From the NCBI RefSeq assembly GCF_006716235.1, contig NZ_VFOR01000002.1:806001-870000 (forward strand): 64,000 nucleotides of DNA. The letters are read 5' to 3'. The stretch is from Propioniferax innocua (GTDB taxonomy: Bacteria > Actinomycetota > Actinomycetes > Propionibacteriales > Propionibacteriaceae). The position numbers and the translations under genes were made by a program. Shown here piece after piece: positions 56,771 to 64,000 of the stretch (position 1 is the first letter of the stretch; each line of letters opens with the position of its first letter). The notes below the pieces were generated by a model. That model saw only the letters and a program-made list of their open reading frames with translations, did no database searches and was not told the DNA's origin.

Positions 56771-57011
56771 CCGCCAAAGCCAAGCCTAAACGTTACCTCT
56801 CCACAGCCGCTGGGGCCTGCCTCCGCGAAGGGAACCCAAGATCAGAACTGAAAGATTGCGCCGATAAAGATTTCTGAATATGCAGCCCCATAAACAAGAG
56901 GCCCCAAACTCCACCAATCCGCACATCTGCAGCCTGCCACACAATATCCCTGCTCTGGCAACACCCGCCGGACAAGACTGGATCTAATTTTCTCGTAGAG
57001 AGCGAGTTCCC
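56771..57011. other. Intergenic stretch without recognisable features
   Basis: These 240 bases between the DUF6270-type gene and the TupA-like gene show no frame with coding character, tRNA, or strong hairpin. They look richer in A+T than most of the window, in keeping with the acquired look of 54.6-57.8 kb. Confidence 0.4.
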
Positions 57012-57818
57012 GTGGCCACCAAACACGTCCCGTCATTCGACCATCTTCTGGCCATGCATTCCAGAGCTTCTTATGCAGTTGGACCATCAGTTGTTTATAC
57101 GCTCGACGACAAGATTACCACTTATCGCTTCGCTGACTCCCTCGGCGTCAAGCGCCCCGAGGTTTTGGCAGAAAATGTTCCCCTTGAGCAAGTTCCGCTC
57201 AATTCAGCCTGTGTCCTCAAGCCCAAGGTCGGCGTCTTGTCCAAGAATGTGTTTAAGATCATCGATGACGAGGCCACCGAGCTCACAACGAACCGCGCCA
57301 TGCCCATCGAAGAGATGCTCCAAGTACTACGTGAACGCATCACGTCCAACAAAGTCAAAGACGCTTGGATAGTCGAAGGGTTGGTGACCGACCCAGAAAC
57401 AGGCGGGATCCCGCACGACTTCAAGTTCTACGGATTCTATGGGGCCATTCCGTTGGTCTTGGAGACGATCCGAGAGCCCGAAGTACGGCGATGCTGGTAT
57501 GACGGCGACGGAAACCTCGAACACACGACTGGAGTTTTCGACAGCAGTTTCTTCGAGGGCTCAGGGGTCCCTGACGGGATGATGGATTTAGCCCAAAGGA
57601 TCAGCCGGGAGATTCCTGCCCCATTTATCCGAATCGACTTCCTGCGCGGGAGCGAACCATACCTGAACGAGTTCACGCCCCGCCCCGGAGGCCTCTGGGA
57701 GTTTACACGGAGGTGGGACCAAAAGTTGGGTAGTTACTACATCAATGCTCAAGTGCGTGTAGAGCGCGACCTTGTGGCCGGCAAAGAGTTCTCCGCATAT
57801 CGAAAACTTCACCGTTAG
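57012..57818 (+). CDS. TupA-like ATP-grasp protein
   Basis: A 268-residue protein with the TupA-like ATP-grasp pattern: a lysine-bearing ACVLKPKVGVLSKNVFKI strand, GGIPHDFKFYGFYGAIPLV, then FIRIDFLRGSEPYLNEFTPRPGG and the terminal WDQKLGSYY. TupA relatives ligate amino acids or peptides to glucuronate-type polysaccharides, so this protein could add an amino acid to the uronic acids made by ugd and wecC; that is inference. It starts with GTG, with GAGAGCGAG upstream. Last gene of the acquired-looking segment. Confidence 0.75.
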   Translation: MATKHVPSFDHLLAMHSRASYAVGPSVVYTLDDKITTYRFADSLGVKRPEVLAENVPLEQVPLNSACVLKPKVGVLSKNVFKIIDDEATELTTNRAMPIEEMLQVLRERITSNKVKDAWIVEGLVTDPETGGIPHDFKFYGFYGAIPLVLETIREPEVRRCWYDGDGNLEHTTGVFDSSFFEGSGVPDGMMDLAQRISREIPAPFIRIDFLRGSEPYLNEFTPRPGGLWEFTRRWDQKLGSYYINAQVRVERDLVAGKEFSAYRKLHR

Positions 57819-57998
57819 TGTCCGCACGAAAGACTCGAACCAGAACGAGGCTATGGCACCTCGAGGAAGAAACGCCCCTTCAAACCTCACACACGGGCCT
57901 TTAGCCTCACAGGGGCACCGCTCAACGGAGCTGTGCCGCTACAGCCGTACCACGCGTCAACGTTCGAACGACCGTGATGAACAGGCCCGTTCGCTGAC

Positions 57999-58973
57999 CT
58001 ACCCCTCTGCCTCCACCAACACCTTGCCGAAGGCGTGTCCCGATTCAAGTCGTGCGAAGGCGTCCTTGGCGTCGGCGAACGCGAAGGTCTGGTCGATCGT
58101 CGGTTCAATGTGTTGGTGCATCACGAGGTCGGTCACTTGATGGAGCTGGGCGACCGACCCCATCGTGCTACCGATCACACGGAGCTGCTGGAAGAAGAGA
58201 CGCTGCAGCTCACCCTTGGGCGGATTCGCTCCAGAGGTGGTCCCGGTCAGCACGAGCGTGCCACCGGGGCGCAGGGACTTGAGCGAATGCGACCACGTGG
58301 CCTCGCCCACGGTGTCGAGCACCGCGTCGACCTTCACCGGCAGACGTTCACCGGTCTCGAAGGCATCGGCTGCGCCCAGATCGACGGCACGTTGGCCTCG
58401 TTCCTCCGACCGACTCGTCACGAAAGCCCGGATCCCCGTCGCGGCAGCCAGTTGCACCGCTGCTGTGGCGACGCCGCCACCCGCGCCCTGCACCAGAACC
58501 GTGTCACCGGGCTGGACGCCTGCGCTGGAGAACAGCATCTTGTAGGCCGTCAACCATGCGGTCGGCAGGCTCGCCGCCGTCGCCCACGACATGCCCTCCG
58601 GCTTGGGCACCAGATTCCGCTTGGGAACGTACACGTATTCGGCCAATGTGCCGGGGTACTTCTCGGACAACAGCGTCCGCTTCGGGTCGAGCGTCTCCTC
58701 ACCCGACCAGTCGGGGGAAGGGATCACCGCGTGCACGATCACCTCGTCACCATCATCGGTGACGCCCGCCACGTCCGTGCCGAGCACCATGGGGAGCTGC
58801 TCCTCACGCAGACCCACGCCTCGCAGCGACCACAGGTCATGATGATTCAGGGACGCCATGCGCGTCCTCACCCGCACCCAGCCCTCGACAGGAGCGCGGT
58901 CATCCACGTGGATGAGGTCGAGCTGTGAAACCGGATCGTCAGCATCGAAACCCGATGCGGCCCATGCCTTCAT
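57999..58973 (-). CDS. Zinc-type/quinone oxidoreductase-like MDR protein
   Basis: A 324-residue medium-chain dehydrogenase/reductase. The N-terminal GroES-like part has SLNHHDLWSLRGVG and PMVLGTDVAGVTDDGDEVI; the NAD(P) site is VLVQGAGGGVATAAVQLAAATG; LVLTGTTSGANPPKGELQRLFF follows. The four-Cys structural-zinc loop is absent, which points to the NADPH:quinone reductase branch. Substrate unknown. The 180 bases between it and the TupA-like gene hold no recognisable feature. Confidence 0.88.
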   Translation of the reverse strand: MKAWAASGFDADDPVSQLDLIHVDDRAPVEGWVRVRTRMASLNHHDLWSLRGVGLREEQLPMVLGTDVAGVTDDGDEVIVHAVIPSPDWSGEETLDPKRTLLSEKYPGTLAEYVYVPKRNLVPKPEGMSWATAASLPTAWLTAYKMLFSSAGVQPGDTVLVQGAGGGVATAAVQLAAATGIRAFVTSRSEERGQRAVDLGAADAFETGERLPVKVDAVLDTVGEATWSHSLKSLRPGGTLVLTGTTSGANPPKGELQRLFFQQLRVIGSTMGSVAQLHQVTDLVMHQHIEPTIDQTFAFADAKDAFARLESGHAFGKVLVEAEG

Positions 58974-59037
58974 GATGAAACCTCCCGTCTCCCGGGCTCA
59001 GTGCCCACTGATGCCACAGTCTCCCAGAACACCGGCC

Positions 59038-59799
59038 TCATCCGAAGTAGGACAACGCCCCCGCCACCGGGCCCAGGAGCACAGCAAGCCAGGAGATCTC
59101 GCGCATATGTTTCGCGATCGGCTCATCCCCCTTGCGTTCGGCTCGCCCGGCTTCGACCCGCAGCCCCACGACCGACGCCACCGTCAACACCACGGCTGCC
59201 CCTACCAGGAACACGCGGGGAATCCACACCAAGGGCACCTGCCACATCACTGCGACCACGATCAGAACGACCAGCACCACGGTGAGGACGAACATGAGCG
59301 CAATCAGGTGATTGAGCAGGAGCCTCATGGGAAGCAGCGTGCACCCCAGAACCACGGCGAGCGGGGCCAGCACCCCCAGAAGGAAGCCCGAGGTCATGTG
59401 CACACCGGATCCACCATCGGCGTACATGATCCCGGCCATGATCGACGCAAAACAGGCCACCACCATGACGGCGATCCACACGATCGCCGCCACATAGACC
59501 GGCATGCCGATCTCCCTGCCCAGAGCGAACCCGGACATGTTCAAGAACTCCTCATCGGAGTCACCTCGCTGCCCGAGCGTCCACTGATCGGCGAGCACGA
59601 CCGGATCCCCGAAGGCCGCATGCAAACCCCGCTCGCGGGCCATGGCAGACCTCGCATGGGCATCATGCAGGTCGCCCACGGCTCGGTTCACCTCCGAACT
59701 GGATGCCCCACGTTCCTCCAGACGGCGCACGAAAGCCCAGGCCCAAGTGGCGTCGACACCTTGGAATGATCCGACCGGTCGTGGTTCATGCTGGCTCAT
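59038..59799 (-). CDS. HAAS/permease-prefix-type membrane protein
   Basis: About 253 residues. The N-terminal cytosolic domain (about 18-75; FVRRLEERGASSSEVNRAVGDLHDAHARSA, FGDPVVLADQW) has the helical pattern of HAAS/DUF1700-type domains, which are typically encoded with PadR-family repressors. Six hydrophobic segments follow. No PadR gene is in view, but two strong palindromes lie in the upstream region (59857-59958). GGAGGAGG precedes the ATG at 59799; the frame continues upstream without a better start. Function unknown, possibly membrane-stress sensing. Confidence 0.75.
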   Translation of the reverse strand: MSQHEPRPVGSFQGVDATWAWAFVRRLEERGASSSEVNRAVGDLHDAHARSAMARERGLHAAFGDPVVLADQWTLGQRGDSDEEFLNMSGFALGREIGMPVYVAAIVWIAVMVVACFASIMAGIMYADGGSGVHMTSGFLLGVLAPLAVVLGCTLLPMRLLLNHLIALMFVLTVVLVVLIVVAVMWQVPLVWIPRVFLVGAAVVLTVASVVGLRVEAGRAERKGDEPIAKHMREISWLAVLLGPVAGALSYFG

Positions 59800-59856
59800 C
59801 GGCCTCCTCCACTCCGATACGCAAGCGTTCACACCAATGCGATGAGTACTCGAAAG

Positions 59857-59884
59857 CTACTCTCAACACCTCACTTGAGAGTAG
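59857..59884 (-). promoter_or_regulatory. Palindrome 1 upstream of the HAAS-type gene
   Basis: The inverted repeat CTACTCTCAA...TTGAGAGTAG has 10-bp perfect arms (59857-59866 with 59875-59884) and an 8-base centre. It starts 58 bases before the start codon. It shares the TACTCT/AGAGTA half-site with palindrome 2, so it is a candidate operator. Confidence 0.55.
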
Positions 59885-59929
59885 AAAGCCTGCAAACCCC
59901 ACCACCACAGGCTTCTTCGCACCACTCCA

Positions 59930-59958
59930 GCTCTACTCTAAAATTTTTAGAGTAGAGC
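59930..59958 (-). promoter_or_regulatory. Palindrome 2 upstream of the HAAS-type gene
   Basis: A 29-base perfect palindrome, arms GCTCTACTCTAAAA and its complement around a single T, with an A+T-rich centre unusual for this window. It carries the same TACTCT/AGAGTA half-sites as palindrome 1. It lies after the fba terminator, hence in the promoter region of the HAAS-type gene and not in fba's transcript end. Confidence 0.6.
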
Positions 59959-59985
59959 CAAGGCGTTCGTCGCAGCCCACGACAA

Positions 59986-60013
59986 AGCGGCGCACCCCGA
60001 AGGATGCGCCGCT
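59986..60013 (-). terminator. Terminator hairpin after fba
   Basis: A 9-bp perfect stem (59986-59994 with 60005-60013, 10-base loop) lies 29 bases after the aldolase stop on the minus strand and is followed there by TTTGTCG. Confidence 0.65.
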
Positions 60014-60041
60014 CGTGCGAGTCGATCAGATCAACCGATGA

Positions 60042-61067
<1,026 letters not shown>

Positions 61068-61101
61068 TGCTGCACCTCTCTCTTGGTGGAGTGTGTCGGT
61101 C

Positions 61102-61767
61102 TCAGTCTGTCATTGCATGCGCCGACGCCGACGAGGGCCCCGCCGGTTGCTGCGGGTCCGGTGAGGGGGCCACCGCCCCAGAGCCCCTCGTGACGTCACG
61201 GTCGATGGGCCGCAGGTCGATGCCCAGCCGATTGACCGTCTCGGCGCGCACCACCAGATCCAATGTGGCGGGGCTGGCGTCGAGTGCATCGAGCGGGAAA
61301 CGGATGACCTCGCCGGCGTCGGCGTCGACCACCAGGTGCCACCCCCAACCGAAACCTCGCTTGTCGACGCGAACCTCACGGACCTGCTCCCAGGCAACGA
61401 ACTGCTGCTCGGTCTGGATTCCGTCGGGGCCGAAGATCATCGCCAACCCCGGCTTGACCATGCCGGCCTCCGCCTTGGCCCGCCGATACCTGATCCCACG
61501 CACGACTGCGCACACCGCGCCGACGACCACGTTCAGCAGCACCACCGCCCACAGGATGACCGTGACGCTGTAACCCGCCGCGCCCACCCAGCCACGAAAG
61601 ACCGTGCGCCCCAACAACAGCGCCGTCCCAGCCAGCAACACGGTGAAGCCCACTGAGACCAGATCGAACGTCCACGGGTACCCCGGACCGAACACGAGCG
61701 CACGGCGACGATCGGTCACATGCGCCTGAGCCTTCTCGTACTCGAAATGGACCGGGTAGGTATTCAC
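61102..61767 (-). CDS. Membrane protein with PH-like domain
   Basis: A 221-residue protein with two hydrophobic helices (LVSVGFTVLLAGTALLLG and SVTVILWAVVLLNVVVGAVCAVV), followed by a PH-like beta domain (LAMIFGPDGIQTEQQFVAWEQVREVRV, WHLVVDADAGEVIRFPLDAL). The tail is Pro/Ser/Ala-rich. It lies between fbaA and the GntR gene on the same strand. Function unknown. Confidence 0.7.
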   Translation of the reverse strand: MNTYPVHFEYEKAQAHVTDRRRALVFGPGYPWTFDLVSVGFTVLLAGTALLLGRTVFRGWVGAAGYSVTVILWAVVLLNVVVGAVCAVVRGIRYRRAKAEAGMVKPGLAMIFGPDGIQTEQQFVAWEQVREVRVDKRGFGWGWHLVVDADAGEVIRFPLDALDASPATLDLVVRAETVNRLGIDLRPIDRDVTRGSGAVAPSPDPQQPAGPSSASAHAMTD

Positions 61768-61810
61768 GCGCCCACCCTAGAACACCGGTGGTCGTGAACC
61801 AGATCAATCA

Positions 61811-62542
61811 TCAACCGGCACCGGTAAGCGTCAGATCCATCTTCAACCGGTAACGATCAGCACGGTAGTGGGAGGCGGCCAACTCCATGACCTGCTCCCC
61901 CGCCCAGGTGACGCGCTCCTGCACCAGCAGCGGTGCGCGACGGGCGACGCCCAGAACACTCGCCTGACGCACATCGGCCGATTCGGCCCGCACGGTCTGC
62001 TGGGCCGAGGTGACCCACACGTTGTAGCGATTCGCGAACACGTCGTAGAGGGAGTTGAGGTCCTGCTCGAGCAGCCCGGGGAACATCTCCGACGGGTAGT
62101 GCCCCACCTCCAGGGCCATCGGGGCTCCATCGGCCAGTCTCAGTCGCTCGACGCGGACCACCGGCGCGCCCGTCCGCAGATGCAGCCTGGCGGCGGTCTC
62201 GGCATCCACGCGAACCTCCTCGGCGTCCAGGACCTTCGTCTGCGGTTCGAGGCCACGGGCACGCATCTCACGGGAGAAGGACATGAGATGGAGCTGGGTG
62301 TTGATCTTGGGGCCGGTCACGTACGTGCCCTTGCCGTGCACGCGCTCCAGCTGTCCGGCCTCGACCAGATCGGCGATCGCCAACCGCACTGTCACCCGGG
62401 AGACCCCGAACTGCTCCACCAGACGCCGCTCGGAAGGGATGGCATCACCGGGGTGCAGTTGGCTGTGGATCATCTGTTCCAGCAACTCGCGAACCTGGGC
62501 GCGCTTGGTCGTGGCGGCGATCCTTCCGCGATAGGTCTCCAT
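61811..62542 (-). CDS. GntR/HutC-type transcription regulator
   Basis: A 243-residue regulator. Residues 10-75 are the GntR winged helix (MIHSQLHPGDAIPSERRLVE, GVSRVTVRLAIADLVEAG, GKGTYV); residues 95-240 are a UTRA ligand domain (SFSREMRARGLEP, PVVRVERLRLADGAPMALEVGHYP, LVQERVTW). That places it with NagR/DasR-like sensors of sugar phosphates, although its ligand is unknown. AGGAG precedes the ATG at 62542. An ACTGGT...ACCAGT dyad lies just upstream, so it probably represses itself. Confidence 0.9.
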   Translation of the reverse strand: METYRGRIAATTKRAQVRELLEQMIHSQLHPGDAIPSERRLVEQFGVSRVTVRLAIADLVEAGQLERVHGKGTYVTGPKINTQLHLMSFSREMRARGLEPQTKVLDAEEVRVDAETAARLHLRTGAPVVRVERLRLADGAPMALEVGHYPSEMFPGLLEQDLNSLYDVFANRYNVWVTSAQQTVRAESADVRQASVLGVARRAPLLVQERVTWAGEQVMELAASHYRADRYRLKMDLTLTGAG

Positions 62543-62553
62543 GACGACTCCTG

Positions 62554-62576
62554 ACTGGTATTGACCCCGGACCAGT
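62554..62576 (-). promoter_or_regulatory. Candidate GntR/HutC operator
   Basis: ACTGGT (62554-62559) and ACCAGT (62571-62576) form a dyad starting 12 bases before the regulator's ATG. The half-sites equal those of NagR/DasR-type operators (ACTGGTCTAGACCAGT), but the centre is wider, so the match is to half-sites and not to the whole consensus. Confidence 0.5.
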
Positions 62577-62654
62577 ATCCACCAGAGGCATTCGCGCTGA
62601 TCAGGGGCCGCCGCCGGGCGGCACGGCCGGTGACCCCCACCGGCGGCAGGGGCA

Positions 62655-63344
62655 TCACGCCGGGTGCTGCAGCCCCCAGTGGTACATCGCGATCGCCGCC
62701 GCAGCACCGGCGTTGATCGACCTCGTCGACCCATGCTGGGTGATCGCCACGATGCGCTCGGCGGCGTCGAGGATCTCCGGGCTCAACCCCGGCCCCTCCG
62801 AACCGAACACAAGACAGGACGCACGCGGCAGCGTCGCCGATTCCAGGGGGACCGAACCGGGCACGTTGTCCACGGCGATCGGCGTCGACCCGACCCCTGC
62901 GAGGAAGGCCAGAAAATCGCTGGCATCTGGATGGTGATGGACGCTGAGGTACCTGTCGGTGACCATGGCGCCGCGCCGATTCCAACGCCGCCGCCCGATG
63001 ATGTGGACACCGGAGACGTTGAACGCATTAGCCGTGCGCACCATGGACCCGATGTTGAAATCGTGTTCCCAGTTCTCGATCGCGATACGGAGGGGCCGAC
63101 GCCGCGTGTCGAGCTCGGCGACGATCGCCTCGACACTCCAGTAGCGGAACTCATCAACCACGTTGCGCCGATCCCCCTGCGCCAAAAGCTCCGGGTCCAG
63201 ACACGGATCCTGTGGCCACGGCTCGGGATGCGGACCAACACCGACCTGTGGTTCTGGGACTTCGGACTCTGGGACTTCGGACTCTGGGGCTTCGGATTCT
63301 TGCGCTCCGGGCACTGGGGTTCCGGATACTGAGGTCTCAGACAC
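62655..63344 (-). CDS. TrmH/SpoU family RNA methyltransferase
   Basis: A 229-residue SPOUT enzyme that methylates tRNA or rRNA ribose using S-adenosylmethionine. The three family motifs are HDFNIGSMVRTANAF, LVFGSEGPGLS and ITQHGSTRSINAGAAAAI. An N-terminal extension of about 45 residues, rich in Glu, Ser and Pro with repeated ESEVPE, is unlike the usual short N-terminus and is probably disordered. The start at 63344 keeps this extension. A third palindromic repeat array lies upstream. Confidence 0.9.
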   Translation of the reverse strand: MSETSVSGTPVPGAQESEAPESEVPESEVPEPQVGVGPHPEPWPQDPCLDPELLAQGDRRNVVDEFRYWSVEAIVAELDTRRRPLRIAIENWEHDFNIGSMVRTANAFNVSGVHIIGRRRWNRRGAMVTDRYLSVHHHPDASDFLAFLAGVGSTPIAVDNVPGSVPLESATLPRASCLVFGSEGPGLSPEILDAAERIVAITQHGSTRSINAGAAAAIAMYHWGLQHPA

Positions 63345-63403
63345 CCCTGCAGATTAGCCCGGCACCCCCGCTCCCCTGCTCCGCGACCCACAGGTTGAAC
63401 GCC

Positions 63404-63696
63404 CCACCTCTACATCCAGCCGCACAGACACAGCACAACGTCAAGGTAGAGCGGCACACCCACAGACCAAACGCCCCACCTCTACGCCCAGCCGCACAGA
63501 CACAGCACAACGTCAAGGTGGAGCATCAAGGAGCGCAGGGGCACAAGAGAAAGCACCACCCACCACAAGTCAAACGCCCCACCTCTACACCCAGCCGCAC
63601 AGACACAGCACAACGTCAAGATGGAGCGGCACACCCACGGACTGGACGCCCCACCTCTACACCCAGCCGCACAGACACAGCACAACGTCAAGGTGG
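63404..63696 (+). repeat. Array C: four 46-bp palindromic repeat units
   Basis: The units lie at 63404-63449, 63476-63521, 63579-63624 and 63651-63696, spaced 72, 103 and 72 bases. They have the same framework and orientation as arrays A and B. The right arm (AGCACAACGTCAAGGTGG) is well kept, while the left arm has changed to CCACCTCTACxCCCAGCCG, so only the outer part of the stem pairs well. No gene is recognisable from 63345 to 63842. Confidence 0.9.
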
Positions 63697-63842
63697 AGCG
63701 GCCAAGGAGCGGAATGGCCAAGGAGTGGAGCGCGCTCAAGGGTGGGGCGGCCAAGGAAAGGGAAACAATCAAGACACGCAAAGGGCGACTCGCCGATCAT
63801 CAAGACCGGACGAGCCGCCCTGCGAAGGAGGCCGTGCGTGGA

Positions 63843-64000
63843 TCAGTTCTGGCCGTACTGACCCTGATCACCATAGGGCTGCTGGCCATACTGACCCTGA
63901 TCACCATAGGGCTGCTGGCCGTACTGACCCTGATCACCATAGGGCTGCTGGCCATACTGACCCTGATCACCGTAAGGCTGCTGCCCATACTGCTGAGATT
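63843..64000 (-). CDS. C-terminal end of a Tyr/Gln/Gly repeat protein
   Basis: On the minus strand a frame enters from beyond the window and ends at TGA (63845-63843). It consists of four full copies and part of a fifth of an 11-residue repeat, [11 protein letters not shown], ending YGQN. Such tails are disordered and occur on actinobacterial membrane and cell-division proteins; the body of this protein is outside the window, so its function cannot be named. Confidence 0.75.
   Translation of the reverse strand, partial: SQQYGQQPYGDQGQYGQQPYGDQGQYGQQPYGDQGQYGQQPYGDQGQYGQN
63851..63982. repeat. Four tandem 33-bp coding repeats
   Basis: Copies start at 63851, 63884, 63917 and 63950, with a fifth, partial copy from 63983. 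The first three differ only at one base (GTACTG or ATACTG); the fourth has two further changes. They encode the 11-residue repeat of the gene above. Confidence 0.9.

Noticed and set aside
57819-57998. tRNA remnant suggested by a GACTCGAACC string
   Set aside because: No pairing T stem, anticodon arm or acceptor stem could be built around it.

Overview
High-G+C DNA from an actinobacterium. The DUF3073 and DUF3151 proteins, AftB/ZomB-like and GT87 polyprenol-phosphate glycosyltransferases, GTG starts with AGGAGG-type ribosome sites and many 4-bp ATGA/GTGA stop/start overlaps all point to Actinomycetia. Micrococcales is a guess from overall gene content, not a demonstrated placement.

Layout. 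1-8.6 kb: tail of a Pro/Gln-rich protein, a doubled GT87 membrane glycosyltransferase, a BCCT osmolyte transporter, a small zincin, an exported SH3/VldE-type wall protein, tRNA-Glu and a CPBP protease. 8.7-13.8 kb: AftB/ZomB-like glycosyltransferase, tRNA-Phe, tRNA-Asp, type II NADH dehydrogenase, DUF3073, a membrane protein. 13.8-25.2 kb: purM-purF, a lipoprotein, an M20 dipeptidase, a membrane-anchored protein, a DUF559 (Vsr-like) nuclease gene between two arrays of a 46-bp palindromic repeat, then purL-purQ-purS. 25.3-38.8 kb: surface-polysaccharide genes (PP-loop Asn-synthase-like protein, alpha/beta hydrolase, small coupled protein, a ~1,511-aa triple glycosyltransferase, wecB, wecC, ugd) with purC inserted. 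38.9-42.8 kb: a two-domain glycosyltransferase translationally coupled to a striking protein, a second PurC-like domain that has lost active-site motifs and gained a C-terminal coiled coil. 42.9-46.9 kb: purB-purD and purA. 46.9-57.8 kb: FAD oxidoreductase, a three-gene glycosyltransferase/pyruvyltransferase operon, DUF3151, DUF6270-type genes and fragments, and a TupA-like ATP-grasp protein; parts look richer in A+T than the flanks, which suggests acquisition. 58-64 kb: quinone-oxidoreductase-like protein, HAAS-type membrane protein with two palindromic operator candidates, fbaA, a membrane protein, a GntR/HutC regulator with its probable operator, a SpoU/TrmH methyltransferase, a third array of the 46-bp repeat, and the end of a [11 protein letters not shown]-repeat protein.

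Together the window holds nearly all of de novo purine synthesis (purF, D, L, Q, S, M, C, B, A), interleaved with a large UDP-ManNAcA/UDP-GlcA-based surface-glycan locus. The most unusual points are the PurC pseudoenzyme in the glycan locus, and the nuclease gene flanked by, and possibly functionally linked to, a structured palindromic repeat family with 14 copies at three sites.
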